Assembly (NCBI GenBank): GCA_947588845.1 | Contig: CANQAR010000036.1 | Coordinates: 1-37,926 of the forward strand | DNA: 37,926 nucleotides | DNA from: an uncultured Lachnospiraceae bacterium | GTDB taxonomy: Bacteria > Bacillota > Clostridia > Lachnospirales > Lachnospiraceae | Direction: 5' to 3' | Part shown: one piece after another, positions 31,490 to 37,926 of the stretch | How positions within the stretch are numbered: position 1 is the stretch's first letter | Layout of the letters: the number at the start of each line of letters is the position of its first letter | Made by a program: the position numbers and the translations under genes | Notes under the pieces: model-generated | Databases searched by the model: none | Told to the model about the DNA's origin: nothing | The model's input: the letters and a program-made list of their open reading frames with translations, nothing else

Positions 31490-32212
31490 TTATCTTTTTC
31501 GGATCGCCGTATCCTGAAAACAGAAGTAATCCGGATGATGGCGGGACTGCGTGTATTCGAACATGATTCCGTCCGAATTGAATGTCTGGCCTGTGATGAC
31601 GGCCAGGCAGTCATAGTCGCCCAGATCCAGACATTCCCGGTCTGTCTTTGAGGCTCGTTCCACGGTAATCTTTCTTTTGCTGGTGACGATCTGCATTCCC
31701 AGCTTGTTTTCAATATATTCGTAGATGGATTTTTCCGCGATCTCGGGCGTCAGCCCGGGGACAAGGGCCTTCAGAAAAATATTAATGTCAAGGATCAGCG
31801 CTTTTCCGTCTATGCAACGGACCCTCCGCAGAAAAAACAATTCTTCTCCCATGGCAAATCCGGTTTCTTTTGCCATGGCTTCATCGGCAGGAACCACAGA
31901 AAACTGGATGACCTTTGTGGCCGGCTGGAAGTGGTTTCTCCGGGCGGTCTCCTGGAAAGATTCGATGCCGCCCACAGTAAAAGCAGTACGTTCCAGGGGC
32001 TGATAAATGACCCGGACGCCTTTTCCATGGATGGACTGAATGTAGCCTTCTTCAGCCAGACTGGAGAGCGCCCTGCGGATCGTGTTCCGGGAACATTCAT
32101 AGACGGATACGAGCGTATTCTCGGAGGGGAGCAGGGAACCATACGGCCATGTTTCATTTTCAAGTTTCTCTTTCAGATTATGATAGATATCTTCGTACTT
32201 TGCTTTCGGCAT
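31490..32212 (-). CDS. treR: trehalose operon repressor (GntR/UTRA)
   Basis: A 240-residue GntR-family regulator of the HutC/UTRA group. The N-terminal winged helix shows YEDIYHNLKEKLEN, LLPSENTLVSVYECSRNTIRRA and EEGYIQSIHGKGVRV. The C-terminal UTRA domain (FFLRRVRCIDGKALILD, then EYIENKLGMQIV) would bind trehalose-6-phosphate as inducer. I chose ATG 32212, which has AGGGGGAT upstream, over the longer frame to 32341 that runs through the promoter and operators. It is transcribed away from treP-treC, and four palindromes of the type expected for a GntR repressor lie between the genes. Confidence 0.92.
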   Translation of the reverse strand: MPKAKYEDIYHNLKEKLENETWPYGSLLPSENTLVSVYECSRNTIRRALSSLAEEGYIQSIHGKGVRVIYQPLERTAFTVGGIESFQETARRNHFQPATKVIQFSVVPADEAMAKETGFAMGEELFFLRRVRCIDGKALILDINIFLKALVPGLTPEIAEKSIYEYIENKLGMQIVTSKRKITVERASKTDRECLDLGDYDCLAVITGQTFNSDGIMFEYTQSRHHPDYFCFQDTAIRKR

Positions 32213-32226
32213 AGAAATCCCCCTGT

Positions 32227-32240
32227 CTTGTTTAAACAAC
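32227..32240. promoter_or_regulatory. TreR operator O1
   Basis: CTTGTTTAAACAAC, a near-palindrome 14 bases before the treR start and close to the treR transcription start. It suits autorepression of treR. Confidence 0.7.
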
Positions 32241-32249
32241 ATCCCACAC

Positions 32250-32278
32250 AGTATACTGTAAAAATGTACAAAATGCAA
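32250..32278 (-). promoter_or_regulatory. treR promoter
   Basis: On the reverse strand TTGCAT (32273-32278) and TATACT (32250-32255) are 17 bases apart, giving a start just before operator O1. Confidence 0.7.
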
Positions 32279-32287
32279 GCGTATTTT
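32273..32287 (+). promoter_or_regulatory. candidate cre site for CcpA
   Basis: ATGCAAGCGTATTTT matches the loose cre pattern at all fixed positions but one (the C near the 3' end). It overlaps the treR -35 box and lies upstream of the treP promoter. Catabolite control of a PTS sugar locus is expected, but the match is imperfect. Confidence 0.3.
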
Positions 32288-32313
32288 TGTATGTATTTCA
32301 CAAATCTCAAAAA

Positions 32314-32327
32314 CTTGTTTAAACAAC
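32314..32327. promoter_or_regulatory. TreR operator O2
   Basis: CTTGTTTAAACAAC, same sequence as O1, just upstream of the treP -35 box. Confidence 0.7.
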
Positions 32328-32328
32328 A

Positions 32329-32357
32329 TTGACTTGTTCAAACAAGTATGCTATAAC
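32329..32357 (+). promoter_or_regulatory. treP-treC promoter
   Basis: TTGACT at 32329-32334 and TATAAC at 32352-32357 are 17 bases apart. Operator O3 lies between the two boxes, so bound repressor would exclude RNA polymerase. Confidence 0.75.
32333..32346. promoter_or_regulatory. TreR operator O3
   Basis: CTTGTTCAAACAAG, nearly perfect palindrome, inside the treP promoter spacer. Confidence 0.8.
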
Positions 32358-32366
32358 ATAACCATA

Positions 32367-32380
32367 CTTGTTCAAACAAG
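32367..32380. promoter_or_regulatory. TreR operator O4
   Basis: CTTGTTCAAACAAG, identical to O3, just past the expected treP transcription start and before the ribosome site AAGGAGG. Confidence 0.8.
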
Positions 32381-32402
32381 ATAAAAAAGGAGGATAAAAC
32401 AT

Positions 32403-34340
32403 ATGGGTAAGTATCAGCAGGATTCCGAACAGCTTCTGAGACTGGTTGGCGGGAAGGAAAATATCGCGGCAGTTTCTCACTGCATGACAAGGATGCGTTT
32501 TGTACTGAATGACCCGGCAAAAGCGGATGTGCCAGGTATTGAGGCAATGAAGGTGGTGAAGGGAAGCTTCACGCAGGCAGGGCAGTTTCAGGTCATCATA
32601 GGCAATACCGTTTCTGAATTTTACAAAGATTTCACTGCGGTATCCGGAGTGGAGGGCGTCTCCAAGGATCAGGTAAAGAAAGCGGCGAAGCAGAACCAGA
32701 ATGTGCTTCAAAGGATTATGTCGGCGCTTGCCGAGATCTTTGCTCCGCTGATTCCGGCTCTGATCACGGGCGGTTTGATTCTCGGTTTCCGAAATTGTAT
32801 TGATAGCCTGTATCTGTTTGAGAATGGGACGAAGACGCTTTGCGACCTGAATCAGTTCTGGGCGGGGCTTGACGGTTTTCTCTGGCTGATCGGCGAGGCG
32901 GTGTTCCATATGCTGCCGGTCGGAATCTGCTGGTCCGTTACGCGAAAGATGGGAACGACACAGATGCTTGGAATTGTACTTGGACTTACCCTGGTGTCCG
33001 GTCAGCTCCTGAACGCATACTCAGTGGCGACGACGGCAGCCGCTGACATTCCTTACTGGGATTTTGGACTGTTCCGTGTAAACATGATCGGTTATCAGGC
33101 GCAGGTAATCCCGGCAATTCTGGCGGCGTTCACTCTGGTTTATCTTGAGAAGTTTTTCAGGAAAATCACGCCGCAGGTAGTTTCGATGATTGTCGTCCCG
33201 TTCTGCAGTCTTGTACTGGCCGTGATCGCGGCTCACTTTGTACTTGGTCCCATCGGCTGGAAGATCGGCTCTGCCATTTCATCTGTCGTATACGCAGGCA
33301 TTTCCGGTTCCTTCAAGGTTGTCTTCGGCGCTTTGTTCGGTTTTGTCTATGCACCGCTGGTGATTACGGGACTTCATCATATGTCCAATGCGATTGACAT
33401 GCAGCTGATCGCCGATTTCGGCGGCACAATGCTCTGGCCGATGATCGCACTTTCCAATATTGCGCAGGGCTCCGCTGTGCTGGGGATGATCTGGCTTCAG
33501 AAGAAAGATGCGGATGCTCAGGAAGTCAATGTTCCTTCCTGTATTTCCTGTTATCTCGGAGTCACGGAGCCGGCCATTTTCGGTATTAACCTGAAATACA
33601 GCTTTCCATTTGTCTGCGGCATGATCGGTTCTGCCTGTGCGGCAGTCGTCTGCGTGGGAACGGCAACGACGGCTAACGCGATTGGCGTGGGCGGACTTCC
33701 GGGAATTCTTTCCATTCAGCCTGATTCCATGGCATCTTTTGCACTTTGTATGATGATTGCGGTGGCAGTGCCGTTCATTTTGACGGTAATTGTCGGAAAG
33801 AGAAAAGGGATCGGCTCTGTGAGGGCGGCGGAAACGGAAATTTCGGAGAAAAATGATGCGGACAGTACAGAAAAAGCAGCGGAAGTGAAGGAAATAACGG
33901 CATTTCTTTCCGGAAAAGTCATTGACATCACGGAAGTTCCGGATGAAGTATTCTCACAGAAAACGCTCGGGGACGGCGTGGCGATCGAGCCGACGGATGA
34001 AGTGCTTGTAGCGCCTGCCGACGCCGAAGTGAGCATTGTGATGGAGGGCAGCAACCATGCCTGCGGATTGTCCCTGCCAAACGGAATGGAGCTTCTGCTT
34101 CATATCGGGCTTGATACGGTAGACATGAACGGAGACGGCTTTACCGCCCATGTGAAAGCCGGAGATAAAGTAAAGCGTGGAGACAGGCTGATTTCCTTTG
34201 ATAAAAAGAAAATACTGGCAGCAGGACATCCCGCGACCACAATGCTGGTGGTTACAGAGGAAGCGGAGGGTGTCAGCCTGGAATTCCATACGGGAATTGA
34301 CGTGAAAGCCGGACAGGATACGGTCATTTCCCTGAAATAA
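32403..34340 (+). CDS. treP: trehalose PTS enzyme EIIBCA
   Basis: A 645-residue fused PTS transporter that imports trehalose as trehalose-6-phosphate. EIIB is residues 1-80 with the phosphorylated Cys27 in SHCMTRMRF. EIIC is residues about 110-460, with many hydrophobic segments, GLILGFRN, and the GVTEPAIFGINLKY stretch typical of the sugar-binding region. A linker rich in Glu, Ala and Lys follows. EIIA (glucose type) is at the C-terminus, with LGDGVAIEPTDEVLVAPADA and the phosphorylated His567 in LLLHIGLDTV. Many TreP proteins lack EIIA; this one carries its own. The treC gene follows after 15 bases, so the two form an operon under TreR control. Confidence 0.92.
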   Translation: MGKYQQDSEQLLRLVGGKENIAAVSHCMTRMRFVLNDPAKADVPGIEAMKVVKGSFTQAGQFQVIIGNTVSEFYKDFTAVSGVEGVSKDQVKKAAKQNQNVLQRIMSALAEIFAPLIPALITGGLILGFRNCIDSLYLFENGTKTLCDLNQFWAGLDGFLWLIGEAVFHMLPVGICWSVTRKMGTTQMLGIVLGLTLVSGQLLNAYSVATTAAADIPYWDFGLFRVNMIGYQAQVIPAILAAFTLVYLEKFFRKITPQVVSMIVVPFCSLVLAVIAAHFVLGPIGWKIGSAISSVVYAGISGSFKVVFGALFGFVYAPLVITGLHHMSNAIDMQLIADFGGTMLWPMIALSNIAQGSAVLGMIWLQKKDADAQEVNVPSCISCYLGVTEPAIFGINLKYSFPFVCGMIGSACAAVVCVGTATTANAIGVGGLPGILSIQPDSMASFALCMMIAVAVPFILTVIVGKRKGIGSVRAAETEISEKNDADSTEKAAEVKEITAFLSGKVIDITEVPDEVFSQKTLGDGVAIEPTDEVLVAPADAEVSIVMEGSNHACGLSLPNGMELLLHIGLDTVDMNGDGFTAHVKAGDKVKRGDRLISFDKKKILAAGHPATTMLVVTEEAEGVSLEFHTGIDVKAGQDTVISLK

Positions 34341-34355
34341 CAGCAGGAGGCACAA

Positions 34356-36008
34356 ATGGATTTTAAGGATAATGTTGTTTATCAGATTTATATAAAGTCC
34401 TTTAAGGATTCAAACGGGGATGGAATCGGGGATCTGAAGGGAATCACGGAAAAGCTGGATTATCTGGCGGGACTTGGCGTGGATTATCTGTGGCTGACGC
34501 CGTTTTACCGGTCGCCTCAGAGGGACAGCGGCTACGATATCTCGGACTATTACTCTGTGGAGCCAATGTTTGGGACAATGGAAGATTTTGACGAACTGGT
34601 CAGTCGGGCGGACCGGAAAGGACTTGGCCTGATGCTGGATATGGTGCTCAATCACACGTCTACGGAACATGACTGGTTTCAGAGAGCTCTGGCCGGAGAT
34701 CCGAAGTATCTGGATTACTATATTTTCAGGGAAGGCGGTCCGGGTGGGCCGCCGACCAACTGGGAATCCAAGTTTGGCGGCAGTGCGTGGGAATATGTGC
34801 CGCATCTGAAAAAATGGTATCTGCATCTTTTTGACAGAACGCAGGCGGATCTGAACTGGGATAATCCCGAGGTGCGCGAAGAACTGAAAAATGTGATCCG
34901 CTTCTGGAAAAAAAAGGGCGTGAAAGGATTTCGCTTTGATGTGGTGAATCTGATCTCAAAGCCGAAAATATTCTGCAGCGAGAAGGACGGTGATGGAAGG
35001 AGATTCTACACAGACGGCCCTCATGTACATGAATATCTGAAGGAGCTGACTGCCGATACAGGCATCAGTGATATGATTACGGTCGGAGAAATGTCGTCTA
35101 CTTCTCTGGAAAACTGTATTCGGTATACAAATCCCATGGAAAAAGAACTGTCCATGGTATTTAATTTTCATCATCTGAAGATTGATTACAAAAATGGGGA
35201 TAAATGGGAGCTCTGCAGACCGGATTACAGAGTTCTGAAAGAACTGCTGGAGAAATGGCAGCTTGGGATGCAGCAGGCGGACGGCTGGAATGCGCTGTTC
35301 TGGTGCAATCATGACCAGCCGCGGATCGTATCCCGCCTGGGGGATGAGAAAAGATACTGGAAAGAATCCGCGAAAATGCTGGCGTCCTGCATTCATATGC
35401 TGCGGGGAACCCCTTATATTTTTCAGGGGGAGGAACTGGGAATGACCAGCGGATTTCTGAGAGAAATCGGCCAGTACCGTGATGTGGAAAGCAAAAATTA
35501 TTATGAGATCATGAGGAGCCGCGGAAAGTCAGAACAGGAAGCCATGGAAGTTTTGAGAGCCCGATCCCGGGATAACGGCAGGACGCCGATGCAGTGGACT
35601 TCCGGAAAGTATGCGGGATTTTCCAGCGGCCAGCCCTGGATTGATCTTCCGCAGAACAGTTCTTATATCAACGCAGAACAGGAAGAAAAAGATCCGGATT
35701 CCATTCTGAATTACTATAAAGAGCTTATCAGGCTCAGAAAATCGGAACCGGCTGTCAAGGATGGGAAAATCGAATTTCTCTGCCGCGGCCAGGAAGCCAT
35801 TTTCGCGTACCGGCGCATTCTGGGCGATCAGGAGATTCTGGTATTCAATAATTTCACAGAAAAAGAAGTGATTCCGGATTTTGCCTGGGATGACGCGGCA
35901 TGTGAAAAACTGCTGGGAAATTATCAGGGAATCCGGACAGACAGGGGAAAGCTGGCGCTGCGGCCGTATGAGAGTATTATCTGCAAAGCTTCATCTGTCC
36001 GCGCATGA
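34356..36008 (+). CDS. treC: trehalose-6-phosphate hydrolase (GH13)
   Basis: A 550-residue alpha-amylase-family enzyme that splits trehalose-6-phosphate into glucose and glucose-6-phosphate in the cytoplasm. It opens with VVYQIYIKSFKDSNGDGIGD, typical for the oligo-1,6-glucosidase/phosphotrehalase group. Catalytic residues are Asp195 (GFRFDVVN), Glu245 (TVGEMSS) and Asp320 (NHDQPR). MVLNHTS, the first conserved region, is also present. Pairing with treP and treR supports phosphotrehalase over oligo-1,6-glucosidase. It starts behind AGGAGG, 15 bases after treP. Confidence 0.92.
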   Translation: MDFKDNVVYQIYIKSFKDSNGDGIGDLKGITEKLDYLAGLGVDYLWLTPFYRSPQRDSGYDISDYYSVEPMFGTMEDFDELVSRADRKGLGLMLDMVLNHTSTEHDWFQRALAGDPKYLDYYIFREGGPGGPPTNWESKFGGSAWEYVPHLKKWYLHLFDRTQADLNWDNPEVREELKNVIRFWKKKGVKGFRFDVVNLISKPKIFCSEKDGDGRRFYTDGPHVHEYLKELTADTGISDMITVGEMSSTSLENCIRYTNPMEKELSMVFNFHHLKIDYKNGDKWELCRPDYRVLKELLEKWQLGMQQADGWNALFWCNHDQPRIVSRLGDEKRYWKESAKMLASCIHMLRGTPYIFQGEELGMTSGFLREIGQYRDVESKNYYEIMRSRGKSEQEAMEVLRARSRDNGRTPMQWTSGKYAGFSSGQPWIDLPQNSSYINAEQEEKDPDSILNYYKELIRLRKSEPAVKDGKIEFLCRGQEAIFAYRRILGDQEILVFNNFTEKEVIPDFAWDDAACEKLLGNYQGIRTDRGKLALRPYESIICKASSVRA

Positions 36009-36286
36009 GTCAGGCTTCTTTTTCAGGGCCCGTCAGCGGGGGCTGACGCGGGATTCGGGTCTGTATCAACGGACATCTTTGAATTCTGCGTACAGGACTC
36101 GCGGGCGGGTTTTAAATATTCGGGTGCGGAAATCTTTTCGCTCTATTCTCTGCATATAGCTCTCTTTCTTCCAGTCAAATCAGAAAATGAAAGTAAATGG
36201 AATATATTCCATTTTTTATTAAAAATCAATATTTTATGGATTCTATTCCATTTAACCTCTTTTAGCAAGAAGTGGGAGTATGTCAC
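36009..36286. other. intergenic region with repeat, hairpin and long palindrome
   Basis: No gene is seen. A hairpin CGTCAGC/GCTGACG is at 36031-36048 without a T run. The 17 bases 36047-36063 are the reverse complement of 24211-24227. From about 36110 the DNA turns AT-rich. At 36195-36214 there is a perfect 20-base palindrome centred on GGAATATATTCC, with a second copy of the half-site TATTCCATTT at 36243-36252, which may be operators of the following toxin-antitoxin genes. Confidence 0.5.
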
Positions 36287-36315
36287 TTGATTTTCCGAAT
36301 TGTACCGCATATAAT
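36287..36315 (+). promoter_or_regulatory. sigma-A promoter of MNT/HEPN pair
   Basis: TTGATT at 36287-36292 and TATAAT at 36310-36315 are 17 bases apart. The leader to 36446 is about 124 bases and has a small hairpin ACACAC/GTGTGT near 36382. Confidence 0.65.
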
Positions 36316-36445
36316 AAAGGCAGAAAAATCTTGCCTTTTCACTAAACAAAAGGCTGTTTGTGAGTCTTTCGTATTTGCCAGACACACGCGGGTGTGTGAA
36401 TGTTCTTTATTTGCGGAAATCAAAGAATTGTGAGGTGAGGAAAAA

Positions 36446-36751
36446 ATGAAAAACATATTAAATATCAATCAAATAAAAACAGCTGTGACCGATCTCGGAA
36501 TGAAATACGGTGCAGAACGCGTTTTTCTTTTTGGTTCCTATGCACGGGGCAGCGCTGATGAAAATAGTGACATTGATCTGCGAATCGACCGCGGACAAAT
36601 AAAAGGTTGGGCACTTGGTGGGCTGCTGCTTGATTTAGAGGCTTCTTTAAATAAAAAAATTGATTTATTGACAACAGGCAGTCTTGATAAATCTTTCCTT
36701 GATACGATTAAGGAAGAAGAGGTACTTTTGTATGATCGCAACGCGAGATAA
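36446..36751 (+). CDS. mntA: MNT-type nucleotidyltransferase antitoxin
   Basis: A 101-residue minimal nucleotidyltransferase. The motif VFLFGSYARGSADENSDIDL carries the GS and the two metal-binding aspartates (DID). Proteins of this type (MntA) disarm a partner HEPN toxin (HepT) by adding AMP to it, in type VII toxin-antitoxin systems. The start follows GAGGTGAGG. The HEPN gene overlaps its end by 20 bases, the usual arrangement. Because the HEPN gene is broken here, this antitoxin may now have no partner. Confidence 0.85.
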   Translation: MKNILNINQIKTAVTDLGMKYGAERVFLFGSYARGSADENSDIDLRIDRGQIKGWALGGLLLDLEASLNKKIDLLTTGSLDKSFLDTIKEEEVLLYDRNAR

Positions 36752-36989
36752 AAATGTTTTGCTTCATATTGTTGAATATTGTAATCAGACGGATGAAACG
36801 GTTGATCTTTTTGGAAAAAGTTATGAAACCTTCGTTTCCAGCCATACGTATCGTAACGCTTGCTGCCTGTGTCTGCTTCAAATAGGCGAACTGGTAAATG
36901 CTTTGTCAGAAGAATTTCGTGACATCCTCCCCCACCTGAAGAGGTGGGGGCTTCCCACCGCAATGGCAGGTTTGGTTCTCGTTCGATAG
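36732..36989 (+). pseudogene. hepT: HEPN toxin gene cut by IS element
   Basis: The frame starts at ATG 36732, overlapping mntA. About 63 residues resemble the first part of HepT/DUF86 HEPN proteins: LLHIVEYCNQTDET and YRNACCLCLLQIGELVNALSEEF. At about 36919 the sequence changes into the end of an IS200/IS605-type element, and a further 22 residues come from that element before the stop at 36989. The missing part includes the R-x(4-6)-H RNase motif near the C-terminus of this family, so the product should lack toxin activity. Confidence 0.82.
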
Positions 36990-37053
36990 TACCAATGTAC
37001 TAAGCATAAGCGAGCTAACCCCGTGCGTCCCACGGTTTTATATTTATAGTTAT
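36919..37053 (-). ncRNA. putative omega (re)RNA scaffold at element end
   Basis: TnpB proteins use an RNA made from the 3' end of tnpB and the element's right end. The stretch after the tnpB stop has three hairpins: CCGTG/CACGG (37021-37035), TAGTAC/GTACTA (36987-37002) and the terminal CCCCCACCT/AGGTGGGGG (36929-36950). The guide would begin right after the end, i.e. in the HEPN gene below about 36919. This is inferred from the known layout. Confidence 0.5.
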
Positions 37054-37926
37054 TTATGCAAATGCTAATCTCATACCTTCGTTTCTGATATTGATTGCGG
37101 CGTTTATATCTCTGTTATGATGAGTTCCGCATTGAGGACAATCCCATTCTCTGACAGACAGGTCTTTTGTATCAGGATTTTTACAGCCGCAGATATTACA
37201 GATCTGAGAGCTTGCAAAAAACTTATCTGTTTTTACAAACTGTTTGCCTGAATCGGCAAGCTTATATCGCAGAAATGTTGTGAACATACCCCAGCCGTTA
37301 TCAGCCACGGATTTACCGAAATTAAGAGCCTGCGACATCGCTTTCATATCAAGATCTTCTACGCATACACAATCGTAAACATCGGCTATTTGTCTGGATT
37401 GTTTATGTAAAAAATCCCTGCGTTGATTTGCAGTCTTTTCATGGAGTCTGGCCACCCTGATACGCTGCCTGCCGCGGTTCCTGGAGCCTTTTTGCATAAG
37501 GGATAATTTTCTTTGTTCCTTTTTTAGTTTCTTTTCGGCCTGTCTGTAATATCCCGGATAACAAGGCTCATAACCATTGCTGTCCATGTATAATCCGTGC
37601 ATGGAAAAATCAAGCCCTAAAAAAGTTGCCGGCATTTGCTGCTGCACTTGGTTTTCGTACTCAAACAAAATGCTGACATAATACTTTCCGCCTGGGGCCT
37701 GGCTTACTGTCACGGATTTCAGTTTGTAATCGGATGGTATGGATCTGTGCTGCTTCATTTTTACAAAACCGGTTTTAGGCAGTCTGATATGCCCATCGGA
37801 AATAAAAATATTTCCATTTACATAGTTTGTCGTATAACTTTTGCGGTTCGACTTTTTTGATTTGAACTTTGGAAACCCCGTTTTTGGCTGTTTGAAAAAA
37901 TTCCGAAAAGCTGTCTGTAAATTCAT
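37054..37926 (-). CDS. tnpB: TnpB RNA-guided nuclease (partial, N-terminus outside window)
   Basis: At least 290 residues of a TnpB/OrfB protein. The frame is open to the window edge; the first visible stretch (LQTAFRNFFKQP, then GFPKFKSKK) normally sits around residue 80 of a protein of about 370, so the true start is probably beyond the window. RuvC-like residues are present: Asp106 (FLGLDFSMHGL), Glu190 (CVCVEDLDMKAM) and Asp273 (NRDINAA), counting from the visible Met. The zinc finger has Cys243, Cys246, Cys263 and Cys266. All catalytic residues look intact, so the nuclease may be active. It would cut DNA matching the guide RNA. Confidence 0.92.
   Translation of the reverse strand: MNLQTAFRNFFKQPKTGFPKFKSKKSNRKSYTTNYVNGNIFISDGHIRLPKTGFVKMKQHRSIPSDYKLKSVTVSQAPGGKYYVSILFEYENQVQQQMPATFLGLDFSMHGLYMDSNGYEPCYPGYYRQAEKKLKKEQRKLSLMQKGSRNRGRQRIRVARLHEKTANQRRDFLHKQSRQIADVYDCVCVEDLDMKAMSQALNFGKSVADNGWGMFTTFLRYKLADSGKQFVKTDKFFASSQICNICGCKNPDTKDLSVREWDCPQCGTHHNRDINAAINIRNEGMRLAFA

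Larger units (their letters stand above)
36919..37926 (-). mobile_element. IS200/IS605-type element (tnpB-bearing), right end and tnpB
   Basis: The element end is marked by a strong hairpin CCCCCACCT/AGGTGGGGG with loop GAAG at 36929-36950, near TGACATC at 36920-36926. I recognise this kind of end from clostridial tnpB elements. The tnpB gene lies inside on the reverse strand and the element runs past the window, so its left end and any tnpA are not visible. The insertion splits the HEPN gene. The exact border is estimated to within a few bases. Confidence 0.8.

Overview
The window looks like a chromosome segment of a gut-type Clostridia, most likely a Lachnospiraceae relative. This rests on gene families and style: Gram-positive Shine-Dalgarno sites with ATG, GTG and TTG starts, PTS and AgcS transporters, a DegV protein, a RACo-type corrinoid activator, Hsp33 with glutamine-dependent NAD synthetase, and a GC content near 50 percent. 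I saw no rRNA, tRNA or CRISPR array. Both ends and the reverse-strand AAA gene near 30-31 kb look more AT-rich or accessory in content.

Layout. 0.1-3.1 kb is an accessory patch: a truncated DUF4143-type ATPase, a large AAA-ATPase-like/PD-(D/E)XK protein with a fused DNA-binding head, and the 3' remnant of a DUF434/DUF5616 gene. 3.2-8.7 kb is a corrinoid module: RACo activator, DUF2284 protein, corrinoid-binding protein and a PucR-type regulator, with no methyltransferase in the window. A MITE-like 198 bp segment sits at the end of the activator gene. 8.9-11.9 kb is a membrane lipid cluster (PAP2, VTT/TVP38, PssA, Psd) that would make phosphatidylethanolamine from CDP-diacylglycerol. 12.1-16.5 kb is an amino acid ABC transporter followed by an AgcS symporter. 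16.8-19.3 kb holds an XRE-HD (SpoT-like) fusion and a MATE exporter. 19.4-25.3 kb is housekeeping: a metal exporter, hslO, nadE, a GNAT and a DegV protein. 25.4-29.5 kb is an alpha-galactoside locus: sugar-binding protein, GH27 alpha-galactosidase and AraC regulator, with a minisatellite between the last two. 29.7-31.4 kb is a second AAA/PD-(D/E)XK protein on the reverse strand. 31.5-36.0 kb is a trehalose locus with treR divergent from treP-treC and four palindromic operators between them. 36.4-37.9 kb is an MNT/HEPN toxin-antitoxin pair whose HEPN gene is cut by an IS200/IS605-type element carrying tnpB, which runs off the right end.

The most interesting points are: the IS605 insertion inside the HEPN toxin gene, which would place HEPN sequence in the TnpB guide position; an XRE regulator fused to a SpoT-like HD domain through a 30-bp tandem repeat; a dispersed structured intergenic repeat in three copies with paired changes in its hairpin; the MITE-like insertion; several structured leaders with mutually exclusive hairpins; and two solute-binding proteins that lack the lipobox cysteine.
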